Below are positions 1 to 6,939 of a stretch of DNA of 13,284 bases, piece by piece; within the stretch, counting starts at the first letter, position 1; each line of letters starts with the position of its first letter. A program made the translations under genes and the position numbers. Source of the stretch: RGIG1840 sp964626795 (GTDB lineage Bacteria > Bacillota_I > Bacilli_A > RF39 > UBA660); the NCBI GenBank assembly GCA_964626795.1, contig CAZVIQ010000021.1, forward strand, positions 1-13,284, written 5' to 3'. A model generated the notes under the pieces. It made no database searches, had not been told where the DNA came from, and saw nothing but the letters and a program-made list of their open reading frames with translations.

Positions 1-60
1 TACACTTAATAAATAACTATGTCTATAAATTGTTTTTAACTGAAAATAATATAAAATAAA

Positions 61-969
61 TTATTCAATTTCGGTACTGTACCAGTAATACTTTCCTTCA
101 CTATTTAATTTAAATGTATGTTTAAATGTATTAAATAAATCCCAGTTATCTTCTATGTATTCTTTTGCGGTTTTTTCTGATAAATTATTATCTTCAATTT
201 TTTTAATTACATTTGCAGTATCAAATAAATTTCCAGTATCTTTGTAAATATTTGCGTAATAATCTGTTGACTGAGAGTCATTAATACTAAGAGAAGTAAG
301 AATAAAACCTGCTTTCTCATATACAATTAAATTGTTATTTGAGTCTTTTTCATTTGATATAATTTTACTTGTTTTAACATATGGAGGTTCTCCACCTGAT
401 TGAATACCAATATAATAAGGCGAATATAAAGACAAACTTATCTCATTTGTTTTTATACCGTATACATTTTCAGCATTTTCTTCACCAAGTAGCTCTAGTG
501 ATAAATCTTTTCTGTTATACATAGAAAGCAATGTTTTGTTAATATCTTCAACTTTAAAAGTTACTGAACCACTACATTTAGCTTCTATGCAAAACCAATA
601 ATCTCCTTCAATAGATTCCCCACCTTCAGATTCTATTGACTTTGTGTTATTGCTAGCCATATAAAGTAATATTCCATCACCAATTGTATCAGATGTGTAA
701 TTATTCCCACTGTAGGCATCAAGCGCTCTTGATCCGTCTGATAAGTACATATCATAAACTGATGGCACATAATCAACCAATTTTTCTATATCTGATCTTT
801 TATTTTCCTCTGTATCATTATCTGTTTCTCCTGAATTATCTGTATTATCATTAAAATAAGTTCTTATTTTTGTAAAACCTACTATTCCTAAAGGAATTAA
901 ATTACATATTAATAATATAGATATAATAGTAATAATTACTTTATTAGGTTTTTTATTTTTATTTTCCAT
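61..969 (-). CDS. Membrane-anchored extracytoplasmic protein of unknown function
   Basis: I do not recognise this 302-residue protein. It starts with a lysine/asparagine-rich cytoplasmic tail (residues 1-10) and one hydrophobic segment (about 10-31), either an N-terminal anchor or an uncleaved signal. A low-complexity acidic Asn/Asp/Glu/Thr linker follows (about 40-60), then a mostly polar domain to the end. No lipobox is visible; the Cys at about 22 lies inside the hydrophobic stretch without an LxxC context. The topology suggests a domain displayed outside the membrane. Start choice: AGGAG lies 7 nt before the ATG, and a good promoter is just upstream, so this is its own transcription unit and not the tail of the rsgA operon. 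No clear terminator is seen between its stop and the window end. The linker could also suit a substrate- or wall-associated protein, but no catalytic motif was found. Confidence 0.75.
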   Translation of the reverse strand: MENKNKKPNKVIITIISILLICNLIPLGIVGFTKIRTYFNDNTDNSGETDNDTEENKRSDIEKLVDYVPSVYDMYLSDGSRALDAYSGNNYTSDTIGDGILLYMASNNTKSIESEGGESIEGDYWFCIEAKCSGSVTFKVEDINKTLLSMYNRKDLSLELLGEENAENVYGIKTNEISLSLYSPYYIGIQSGGEPPYVKTSKIISNEKDSNNNLIVYEKAGFILTSLSINDSQSTDYYANIYKDTGNLFDTANVIKKIEDNNLSEKTAKEYIEDNWDLFNTFKHTFKLNSEGKYYWYSTEIE

Positions 970-993
970 TTTTATTCTCCTTTTATACTCTTA

Positions 994-1021
994 ATTATAA
1001 TATACTATAGATTAATTTCAA
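994..1021 (-). promoter_or_regulatory. Sigma-A-type promoter for the 61-969 gene
   Basis: On the minus strand, -35 TTGAAA (1016-1021) and -10 TATAAT (994-999) are separated by 16 nt. Transcription would start about 25 nt before the ATG at 969. The -10 is a perfect consensus match. This is a sequence call only. Confidence 0.6.
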
Positions 1022-1026
1022 TATTA

Positions 1027-1057
1027 ATTAGTTTTACTTTACAGGTGTAAAACTAAT
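1027..1057 (-). terminator. AT-rich hairpin overlapping the rsgA stop codon, possible weak terminator
   Basis: An 11-bp perfect inverted repeat (1027-1037 with 1047-1057, 9-nt loop) covers the rsgA TAG stop (1053-1055). On the minus strand it is followed by an AT-rich sequence without a proper U tract, so intrinsic termination would be inefficient. It may instead stabilise the 3' end of the transcript. It lies between the rsgA operon and the next promoter, where a terminator would be expected. Confidence 0.35.
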
Positions 1058-1883
1058 GTCTTTCTTTTATTTCTTCATAAAGTTTTTTGTAATTTTCATA
1101 TCGTTCTTTGGGAATTTCCTCCTTATTAACTCTTTCAATTACATCACAGTTGTTTTCTTTAATATGATTACAAGTATTATATTTACAGTTATATTCAAAT
1201 TCTATAAAATAATTTTTTAACTCTTCTTTAGGAATATCTACTTCAAGTGAAGAAAAACCTGGTGTATCTGCAATATATCCACCCGCAATTTTGTGAAGTG
1301 TTACCATTCTTGTAGTATGTTTTCCTCTGCCAAGAGCCAATGAAACTTCATTAGTTTCTAGTTTTAAATTTTTATCTATTTTATTTAATAAAGTGCTTTT
1401 TCCTGCTCCTGTTTGGCCAGCTAAAGCAATAAGAGAAGATTTTATTTCTTTTTTTATCTTTCTGATATTATTATTAAAATAAACTTTATAACCCAAAGAT
1501 TTATAATATTTTAAATAATTCCTTATTTCTTTCTTTTCTTTTTTACTTATTAGATCTTCTTTTGTTATGATTATCAAAGGCTCTATATTATTCTGAAGCG
1601 CTATAACAATAAACTTATCTATTAAATAACTTGAAAATTTTGGAATATGCACGCTTGTCACTATAAAAAGTTTATCAATATTCGAAACAAGAGGTCTAAT
1701 TAAGCTGTTTTTTCTTGGCAATACTTTTTCAATGGTCTTTTCTTCAGGATTAAACTCAACTATATCTCCCACTATAAGTTTTTCATTTCTGATTTTACCT
1801 CTTGCTGTACAGAGAAAAACACTATTATTTTCTGTAATAGTGTATAAATCCTTATTTATATTTATTAATCTTCCTCTATTCAT
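1053..1883 (-). CDS. rsgA: Ribosome small-subunit-dependent GTPase A (RsgA/YloQ)
   Basis: RsgA is a circularly permuted GTPase that helps late maturation of the 30S ribosomal subunit. The 276-residue protein shows the expected layout: an N-terminal OB-fold-like region (about 1-65), then the G motifs in permuted order. G4 is TKED (107-110), G1/P-loop is GQTGAGKST (156-164) and G3 is DTPGF (206-210). The C-terminal zinc module carries Cys233, Cys238, His240 and Cys246. Length is near the family norm, slightly short. The ATG at 1883 overlaps the end of prkC by 8 nt, which suggests translational coupling. It is the last gene of the rlmN-prpC-prkC-rsgA unit; in many Firmicutes rsgA follows prkC and is a known phosphorylation target of that kinase. 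Identification is secure. Confidence 0.95.
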   Translation of the reverse strand: MNRGRLININKDLYTITENNSVFLCTARGKIRNEKLIVGDIVEFNPEEKTIEKVLPRKNSLIRPLVSNIDKLFIVTSVHIPKFSSYLIDKFIVIALQNNIEPLIIITKEDLISKKEKKEIRNYLKYYKSLGYKVYFNNNIRKIKKEIKSSLIALAGQTGAGKSTLLNKIDKNLKLETNEVSLALGRGKHTTRMVTLHKIAGGYIADTPGFSSLEVDIPKEELKNYFIEFEYNCKYNTCNHIKENNCDVIERVNKEEIPKERYENYKKLYEEIKERH

Positions 1884-3627
1884 CTATATTTATATTTCCC
1901 TCGTCATCTATTATAGGTGCTTCTACTGGTTTAGTAGTTACGGTTATTGTAAGAGTCGTACCAGGCTGAACAATAGAATCTTTTGTCCTGCTCTGACTTA
2001 TTATAGTTCCTTCTTCCTTTGTTTTATCTTCCACATATTTATATACCAGTGTCACTTCATTTTCTTTACAGAAAGTTTCAACTCCACCTACAGTATATCC
2101 TTTTGTAAAATCGGGATATTTCTTTTGAACTTCAGGTAGATAAAGTGTTATAGTAGAACCTTTTTTAACTTTACTTTGAGGTACAGGACTTGTTTTAACA
2201 ACAGTATCCTCTTTATAATTATCTTTTTCATCAACAGTAATATATTCTAAAATTATATTACATTCATACATAGTTTCAAGTATTGTTTTTACTTCTATAT
2301 AATTTTTACCACTGTAGTCTTCTATTTCAAAAGTTTCTTCTCCACTGGAAATATAAAGTGTAATCATGGAACCTTCTTTAACAATTTTCCCTATATCAGG
2401 ACTTGTTTTTACCACATATCCCTTTTCTATTTCATCGCTTCCGATGTATTTTATTGTTTCATTAATTGTAAAACCTTTTTTAGTTAGTATATTAGATGCT
2501 TCTATTTCTGAAAGTGTACTTACATCAGGTATTTCTATATTTTTCTTACTCATTAAATTTGGAAGTAACAGTATAATAGATGCAGTTATTACAATTAGAC
2601 CAGCAAAAATAGAAACAAGCAATATTAAAAGTTTATTCTGTTTTTTATTTTCTTCTCTTTCTAATTTTTCAAGATTTTTTGCATACTTAGCTTCTTCATT
2701 TTTTGCTTTGTCTTTAATTTCTTTTAATGTATCGTCAAGCACTCTAGTTTCATCAAGTTCAGTTTCACTGTATTTATATAAATATTTAGGTTCACTTTCT
2801 CTAGAAATATCTAGTGCTGTTTTTATATCATCATGCATTTCTCTAGCATCATTGTATCTGTTTTTAGGATTTTTTGCAGTTGCCTTTAAAATAATATTTT
2901 CTATTGATTGAGGTAATGAAGGTACAACACTTCTTACGCTTGGTAAAGGCTCTTTAATATGTTTAAGAGCAATCTCAACAGGATTGTCACCTTTATAAGG
3001 TATTTCTCCAGTTAAAAGTTCATACATAAGAATACCCATTGAATATATATCACTTCTAATAGTGGCCCCATTACCATTAGCTTGCTCAGGAGGAAGATAG
3101 TGTACACTTCCCATTACAGAATTTGTTTGTGTAAGCTGCGATGCATTTATAGCCATTGCTATACCAAAATCCGTTATTTTAATCATACCATTTTCAAGTA
3201 TCATAATATTTTGTGGTTTAATATCTCTATGTATTATATATGAATCATGAGCATGAGCCATTCCATCAGAAAGCTGAAGCATTATATCAACTACTTCTGT
3301 TATTGTAAGATGTCCACGCTTTTTTATAAGTTGTTTTAATGTTTTTCCATCAACATATTCCATAACAATATAATTTTGACCCTGATCTTCACCAAAATCA
3401 TACATTTCAACTATATTTGGATGCGAAAGATTGGAAGCAGAAAGAGCTTCTCTTTGGAATCTTCTTATAAATTTTTCATCGTTTTCAAATTCTCCTCTAA
3501 GAATTTTAACCGCGACGTTACGATTTAAAATAGTATCATAAGCAAGATAAACATTAGCCATCCCGCCTTCGCCAAGCGTCTTTATTATTTGATATCTATC
3601 GTTTATTTTACTTCCCTTTTCTATCAC
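1876..3627 (-). CDS. prkC: PASTA-domain Ser/Thr protein kinase (PrkC/Stk)
   Basis: This transmembrane Hanks-type kinase senses muropeptides or lipid II outside the cell and phosphorylates cytoplasmic proteins. The 583-residue protein has a kinase domain at about 10-270: glycine loop GEGGMANVY (19-27), catalytic Lys41, HRDIKPQN (133-140) and DFG (153-155). The activation loop is rich in Ser/Thr (about 163-174), the likely autophosphorylation region. A charged juxtamembrane stretch (about 300-330) with coiled-coil character precedes one membrane helix (about 333-355). Three PASTA repeats follow at about 362-428, 431-498 and 502-566, then a short acidic tail. All key catalytic residues are present. 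It lies one base after the prpC stop, the usual kinase/phosphatase pairing. Three PASTA repeats match B. subtilis PrkC. Confidence 0.96.
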   Translation of the reverse strand: MIEKGSKINDRYQIIKTLGEGGMANVYLAYDTILNRNVAVKILRGEFENDEKFIRRFQREALSASNLSHPNIVEMYDFGEDQGQNYIVMEYVDGKTLKQLIKKRGHLTITEVVDIMLQLSDGMAHAHDSYIIHRDIKPQNIMILENGMIKITDFGIAMAINASQLTQTNSVMGSVHYLPPEQANGNGATIRSDIYSMGILMYELLTGEIPYKGDNPVEIALKHIKEPLPSVRSVVPSLPQSIENIILKATAKNPKNRYNDAREMHDDIKTALDISRESEPKYLYKYSETELDETRVLDDTLKEIKDKAKNEEAKYAKNLEKLEREENKKQNKLLILLVSIFAGLIVITASIILLLPNLMSKKNIEIPDVSTLSEIEASNILTKKGFTINETIKYIGSDEIEKGYVVKTSPDIGKIVKEGSMITLYISSGEETFEIEDYSGKNYIEVKTILETMYECNIILEYITVDEKDNYKEDTVVKTSPVPQSKVKKGSTITLYLPEVQKKYPDFTKGYTVGGVETFCKENEVTLVYKYVEDKTKEEGTIISQSRTKDSIVQPGTTLTITVTTKPVEAPIIDDEGNINIDE

Positions 3628-3628
3628 T

Positions 3629-4369
3629 TTATTTTCCCTCTTTCTTACTTAAATATGCAACTGTAATATTATCTGTACCCCCTCTTACATTTGCCTTTAA
3701 AATAAGTTTATTAACTTTTTCCTCTATACTAAGAGCATCATCATTTAATATTTTCTCTATCTGATCATGACTTACCATATTTGTAAGTCCATCTGAACAC
3801 AAGAATATTTCATCTATATCAGTCTCTACATCAAACATATCCATACTTACTTTCTCTGCACTTCCAAGTGCTTTCATAAGTACATTTTTTTGAGGATGAT
3901 TTTTTGCCTCTTCTTCACTTATATCTCCGTTTTTTAAAAGAAGTCCAACAATTGTATGATCATTAGTAACTTTTGTAAGTTTTCCTTGCTTTAAAACAAA
4001 CCCACTTGAATCACCGATATTACCGAATAATAAAAACTCCTTTGCTAAAATGGCACAAACACATGTGGTTCCAAGTCCTTTAGAATCAATATGTTCTTCT
4101 GCATATTTTAATATATCTATATTTACTTCATCAATTATTTCTCTGAGCCATGATATGGCATCTTCTTTTTTTCCAATACTTGATAGTTTGGTAAATCTGC
4201 TTCCCATTATAGTAACAGTCATTGAGGATGCAACTTCTCCAGCTTTATGTCCTCCCATTCCGTCTGCCACGACAAGAAGATACTCATTACTTAAATTCTT
4301 AACTATTGTAACAGAGTCTTCGTTATGACTTCTTACTTTTCCTGTATCAGTTTGATAATGAGCACGCAT
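3629..4369 (-). CDS. prpC: PP2C-family protein phosphatase (PrpC/Stp)
   Basis: This metal-dependent Ser/Thr phosphatase removes phosphates placed by PrkC. The 246-residue protein covers the whole PPM/PP2C domain, with RSHNED (13-18), the metal-binding ADGMGGH motif (35-41, Asp36), GD at 119-120, CSDGL (191-195, Asp193) and GGTDNIT (230-236, Asp233). All metal-ligand aspartates expected for the bacterial family are present. The usual GDSR motif reads GDSS here (119-122), a mild deviation at a position that is not a metal ligand. It lies 8 nt after rlmN and 1 nt before prkC, so the three are probably cotranscribed. Length and motif spacing are typical of Firmicutes PrpC. Confidence 0.95.
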   Translation of the reverse strand: MRAHYQTDTGKVRSHNEDSVTIVKNLSNEYLLVVADGMGGHKAGEVASSMTVTIMGSRFTKLSSIGKKEDAISWLREIIDEVNIDILKYAEEHIDSKGLGTTCVCAILAKEFLLFGNIGDSSGFVLKQGKLTKVTNDHTIVGLLLKNGDISEEEAKNHPQKNVLMKALGSAEKVSMDMFDVETDIDEIFLCSDGLTNMVSHDQIEKILNDDALSIEEKVNKLILKANVRGGTDNITVAYLSKKEGK

Positions 4370-4377
4370 AAATCACC

Positions 4378-5391
4378 TCATTCGTTAGCTCTAAGCTGGC
4401 CACATGCGCCAGTAATGTTAGAGCCCATTTCCTTTCGTACTATTACTTCTATTTTTTCCTTTTTTAGTATATCATAAAACGCTTTTATTTTAAAGTCTTT
4501 GCTTCTTTCAAATGTAAAATTCGTAGTAGAATTATATGGTATCAAATTTACGTAAACTAGACGTCCTTTTAACAATCTGCTTAACTCAGCAGCATTACTT
4601 TCACTATCATTTACTTCATCAATTAATATATATTCTATTGTTACTCTTCTATTAGTCTTTTCTATATAATAATCTATCGCATCAAATATTTCTTTTATAT
4701 TATATGATTTATTAACTGGCATAAGCTTAAGTCTGAGTTCATCATTCGGTGCATGAAGAGATATGGCGAGATTAACTTGATTTTCAAGATCTGCAAAACT
4801 TCTTATTTTTGGTACTAATCCACACGTTGAAACTGTAATCTTTCTTTGAGCAATAGTTACTCCTTTTGGATCAATTAAAATATTTATAAAATCTATAAGA
4901 TTATCATAATTATCAAAAGGCTCTCCTATTCCCATTACTACAACACTGTCAATTCTTATATTTTCTTCTTTTTCTATAGTAAGTATCTGAGATATCATTT
5001 CATTGCAAGAAAGATTTCTTACTTTCTTTAATCTTCCACTTTCACAAAAGGCACAGCTCATATTACATCCCACTTGAGAAGAAACACATAAACTGTTTCC
5101 ATAATTATGTTTCATAAGAACACATTCTATTTTGTTTCCATCACAAAGCTCTAATAAGTATTTATTAGTATCTTTGCTTTTTTCACTTCTTTTTATTTCT
5201 AGTAAATTAAAACTAAAATTCTCTTTTAAAAACTCTTTTAATTTTTCACTTATATTACTCATTAAATCTATATTGTAAATGTTCTTTTTATAAATCCAGT
5301 CAAATATTTGTGAAGTATTATATTTTTTAAATCCATTTTCTTCCAATAATGAATTTAATTTTTCGTATGTATAATCAAATATACTTTTCAT
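4378..5391 (-). CDS. rlmN: 23S rRNA (A2503-C2) / tRNA (A37-C2) methyltransferase RlmN, radical SAM
   Basis: RlmN adds a C2 methyl group to A2503 of 23S rRNA and, in some bacteria, to A37 of tRNAs, using a [4Fe-4S] cluster and a cysteine relay. The 337-residue protein has the radical-SAM triad Cys109, Cys113 and Cys116. Cys102, seven residues before the triad, and Cys330 near the C terminus (GACGQL) match the two relay cysteines of E. coli RlmN (Cys118 and Cys355 by spacing). GIGEPFDNYDN (154-164) is the SAM-binding GGE-like motif. Downstream of the cluster the sequence reads CESG where typical RlmN has CAT/CAS; the Cfr family is a relative, but the rlmN-prpC-prkC order favours RlmN. AGGAG lies 5 nt before the ATG and overlaps the stop codon of the upstream toxin gene, so translation may be coupled to that gene. 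Confidence 0.92.
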   Translation of the reverse strand: MKSIFDYTYEKLNSLLEENGFKKYNTSQIFDWIYKKNIYNIDLMSNISEKLKEFLKENFSFNLLEIKRSEKSKDTNKYLLELCDGNKIECVLMKHNYGNSLCVSSQVGCNMSCAFCESGRLKKVRNLSCNEMISQILTIEKEENIRIDSVVVMGIGEPFDNYDNLIDFINILIDPKGVTIAQRKITVSTCGLVPKIRSFADLENQVNLAISLHAPNDELRLKLMPVNKSYNIKEIFDAIDYYIEKTNRRVTIEYILIDEVNDSESNAAELSRLLKGRLVYVNLIPYNSTTNFTFERSKDFKIKAFYDILKKEKIEVIVRKEMGSNITGACGQLRANE

Positions 5392-5399
5392 AACAACTC

Positions 5400-5876
5400 C
5401 TAAACTTTTATAGTTAGTTCTTCTAACATTTGATTTTTTATTTTATCTATATCTGCAAAAAATAAATTAATTCCTTTTTCTTTCATTATTAACATATTTT
5501 TAAAATTATCTAATATTTCTTCTTTTAGTGTATCAATTACTTTTATAGGTTTACCATTAATCATGTGAGCATGATCAATATATTTTTCTAAAGTTGGAAA
5601 AGCATTTTGTAATAAAATAGCATGTTCTACACCCATAATTTCTCTAATTAAAATAGTGTTACAAAACCCATATTTTTTAACTTTTTTATGAATTATATCA
5701 CTATATTTACTAATTTTTGAACTAAGTGGAATAAACCAAAGAATTTCTTTATCTTTAATTGTAAAATATGTAGGTCGCTTTTTACCTCGTTCATGATTTT
5801 GCATAAGTTTTTCATCATTAACAATATTAAAAAAAATATCTTTTATATGATAAATATACCCAGTTCGTACTTCCAT
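5400..5876 (-). CDS. cptN: Type III toxin: ToxN/CptN-like endoribonuclease
   Basis: By comparison with the family, this is the protein half of a type III toxin-antitoxin system: an endoribonuclease held inactive by small pseudoknotted RNAs cut from the repeats upstream. The basic 158-residue protein has no membrane segment. It opens with GYIYHIKD (6-13), and FIPLSSKISKY (48-58) resembles the PL(T/S)SPK stretch that contributes catalytic Thr/Ser/Lys in ToxN and AbiQ. AFPTLEKYIDH (92-102) and a helical C terminus ending INLFFADIDKI follow. Length, the 2.1-copy repeat array and the 49-nt unit fit the CptN branch best, from memory of that family. Start: GTGGTG (5884-5889) lies 7 nt before the ATG. 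The stop TAG is inside the rlmN Shine-Dalgarno sequence. The type III class is well supported; the CptN assignment is less certain. Confidence 0.85.
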   Translation of the reverse strand: MEVRTGYIYHIKDIFFNIVNDEKLMQNHERGKKRPTYFTIKDKEILWFIPLSSKISKYSDIIHKKVKKYGFCNTILIREIMGVEHAILLQNAFPTLEKYIDHAHMINGKPIKVIDTLKEEILDNFKNMLIMKEKGINLFFADIDKIKNQMLEELTIKV

Positions 5877-5910
5877 TTTGTTTCACCACTTTCCATTAAA
5901 ATTTTATCAT

Positions 5911-5947
5911 AAGAGCAAAGAAAACTCCATATGTTTATGGAGTTTTC
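5911..5947 (-). terminator. Intrinsic terminator between antitoxin repeats and toxin gene
   Basis: A 12-bp perfect stem (5920-5931 with 5936-5947) has a 4-nt loop. On the minus strand it is followed by a U-rich tail interrupted by G and C (5919-5911, reading TTTGCTCTT). In type III loci such a terminator keeps antitoxin RNA in excess and lets limited read-through reach the toxin. The interrupted tail suggests partial termination, which also matters for rlmN and the genes after it. Confidence 0.88.
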
Positions 5948-6052
5948 AACATTTACAATCGGAATATTTTTTTACTCGCACCATCCGAGAGCGAGAAACA
6001 TTGACGATCGGAATAATTTATTACTCGCACCATCCGAGAGCGAGAAACATTT
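5948..6052 (-). repeat. Antitoxin tandem repeat array, 49-nt unit, about 2.1 copies
   Basis: The full units are 5948-5996 and 5997-6045, identical at 45 of 49 positions. Mismatches are at 5954/6003, 5957/6006, 5967/6016 and 5971/6020. A partial copy of about 7 nt (6046-6052) sits at the 5' end of the transcript, repeating the 3' end of the unit. In transcript sense each unit begins TCTCGCTCTCGGATGG and ends AATGTT. There are no spacers, so this is a direct tandem array and not a CRISPR. Confidence 0.95.
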
Positions 6053-6060
6053 TCATTTAT

Positions 6061-6089
6061 AGTATATGTAAATACTAATGTAATGTTAA
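6061..6089 (-). promoter_or_regulatory. Proximal promoter of the toxin-antitoxin locus
   Basis: -35 TTAACA (6084-6089) and -10 TATACT (6061-6066) have a 17-nt spacer. Start would be near 6054, just before the first repeat, which is the position expected for an antitoxin RNA promoter. Confidence 0.6.
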
Positions 6090-6101
6090 TTCATTACATT
6101 A
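6076..6101. repeat. 10-bp inverted repeat between the two toxin-antitoxin promoters
   Basis: The arms TAATGTAATG (6076-6085) and CATTACATTA (6092-6101) pair perfectly around a 6-nt gap. It covers the predicted start of the distal promoter and overlaps the -35 of the proximal one. It could be an operator for an unknown regulator or a 5' hairpin of the distal transcript. No U tract follows on the minus strand, so it is unlikely to terminate the ABC operon. Confidence 0.6.
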
Positions 6102-6103
6102 CG

Positions 6104-6132
6104 ATTATACAATCTTTTTTTTCTAAATTCAA
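6104..6132 (-). promoter_or_regulatory. Distal promoter of the toxin-antitoxin locus
   Basis: -35 TTGAAT (6127-6132) and -10 TATAAT (6104-6109) have a 17-nt spacer, and match the consensus better than the proximal promoter. Start would be near 6097, inside the 6076-6101 inverted repeat, so this transcript would begin with a hairpin. Confidence 0.5.
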
Positions 6133-6161
6133 CACTTTTATTCTTTTTTTCTCGTGAAAAT

Positions 6162-6938
6162 TCAGTTTCCTGTACTTAAATATCTCTTACTACTTCTCAT
6201 AAATATGAAGTAACAAGGAATAAAGAATAGCACTACTACTATAGGAGAAATTGAATAAAGAAAGTTTGTTTCTTTTCCTAATATAAATAGTAATGGGTAG
6301 TAATTAATAAATCCATACGGAATAATCAGTGTGAAAAACCAGAAAAAGGCTTTGTTATAAATATTAATTGGATACTGAGACATGTGTTTTCCACCATCAG
6401 TAAAAACATTTCTGACTTCTAATCCTTGGACTGTGTAAAAACAGTAAGCTGCAGCAAGAAGAAGAAGGCTAAAAAATAATACTGCTGCTGAAATTAACAT
6501 AAGAATTAAGGTTATTACCTTAAGAATATTCCAAGTTGTATTTATATTAACAACTGCGATTATTAATATAATTATTGACTGTAATATTCTAGAGATTTTA
6601 CTATAGTCTATTTTATATCCTAATACTTGTAAAAGTATGTGTCTTGGTCTTATAAGAATTCTATCAAATTCACCATCAATTATAAGTTTATCAAAATGGT
6701 CAACTCCTCTTGCAAATGTTTCTGCAACTGCATATCCAAAATGGATTACAGAAAAAGTAAGTAGTACTTCATACAAATTAAAGCCTTTTAAATTTCCAAA
6801 TTTTTCGAATAAAGAAAGAATTACAAAATAAAATGTAAAAAATACAAAGAACTGGGAAATGAATGTTAATACAAATGAAATTTTATATTGCATAGCACTT
6901 TTAAAGTGCATTTTTAAATAATGAAGATATAATTTCAT
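6162..6938 (-). CDS. ABC-2-type exporter permease, COG3694-like (second permease)
   Basis: A polytopic membrane subunit of an ABC exporter of unknown substrate. The 258-residue protein has about six hydrophobic segments (roughly 22-43, 57-77, 117-135, 141-169, 196-219 and 228-247). Between the second and third lies GEFDRILIRPRH (89-100), the cytoplasmic coupling-type motif typical of the DUF990/ABC2_membrane_6 group, and YPINIYNKAFFWF (189-201) near the C-terminal half also fits that family. It begins one base after the partner permease and ends the operon. Family members usually occur as ATPase plus two different permeases, as here. Substrate cannot be inferred; proposals for relatives include drug or peptide export. 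No convincing terminator was found after its stop. Confidence 0.85.
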   Translation of the reverse strand: MKLYLHYLKMHFKSAMQYKISFVLTFISQFFVFFTFYFVILSLFEKFGNLKGFNLYEVLLTFSVIHFGYAVAETFARGVDHFDKLIIDGEFDRILIRPRHILLQVLGYKIDYSKISRILQSIIILIIAVVNINTTWNILKVITLILMLISAAVLFFSLLLLAAAYCFYTVQGLEVRNVFTDGGKHMSQYPINIYNKAFFWFFTLIIPYGFINYYPLLFILGKETNFLYSISPIVVVLFFIPCYFIFMRSSKRYLSTGN

Positions 6939-6939
6939 A

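Larger units (their letters stand above)
5911..6054 (-). ncRNA. cptI: Type III antitoxin RNA precursor (CptI-like)
   Basis: This transcript would start near 6054 from the proximal promoter, run through two full repeats and end at the hairpin terminator before the toxin gene. Each repeat can form an H-type pseudoknot. Stem 1 pairs CUCGC with GCGAG (6040-6044 with 6024-6028; 5991-5995 with 5975-5979). Stem 2 pairs UCGGA in the stem-1 loop with UCCGA downstream (6033-6037 with 6008-6012; 5984-5988 with 5959-5963). The four differences between the repeats all fall outside these four arms. By analogy with ToxI and CptI, the toxin cuts the precursor into single-repeat RNAs and then binds them. Confidence 0.85.

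Noticed and set aside
1..60. Terminator after the 61-969 gene
   Set aside because: The stretch is AT-rich but shows no convincing stem with a U tract; the real one may be beyond the window.
1732..2911. Plus-strand ORFs opposite rsgA and prkC
   Set aside because: They have hydrophobic, Ser/Phe/Ile-rich translations typical of the antisense of AT-rich genes, and no ribosome sites; the minus-strand proteins have full catalytic motifs.
5948..6045. Short repeats that could be taken for a CRISPR array
   Set aside because: The units are directly adjacent with no unique spacers, and the internal pseudoknot plus terminator and toxin ORF fit a type III antitoxin.
5878..6078. Plus-strand ORF of 66 codons across the repeat region
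   Set aside because: It runs antisense through the antitoxin repeats and terminator, has no ribosome site, and its repeated peptide is only the repeat DNA read through.
6102..6161. Terminator of the ABC operon in the A/T runs after its last gene
   Set aside because: No stable stem precedes a U tract on the minus strand; the oligo-T runs are on the plus strand, where no gene ends.
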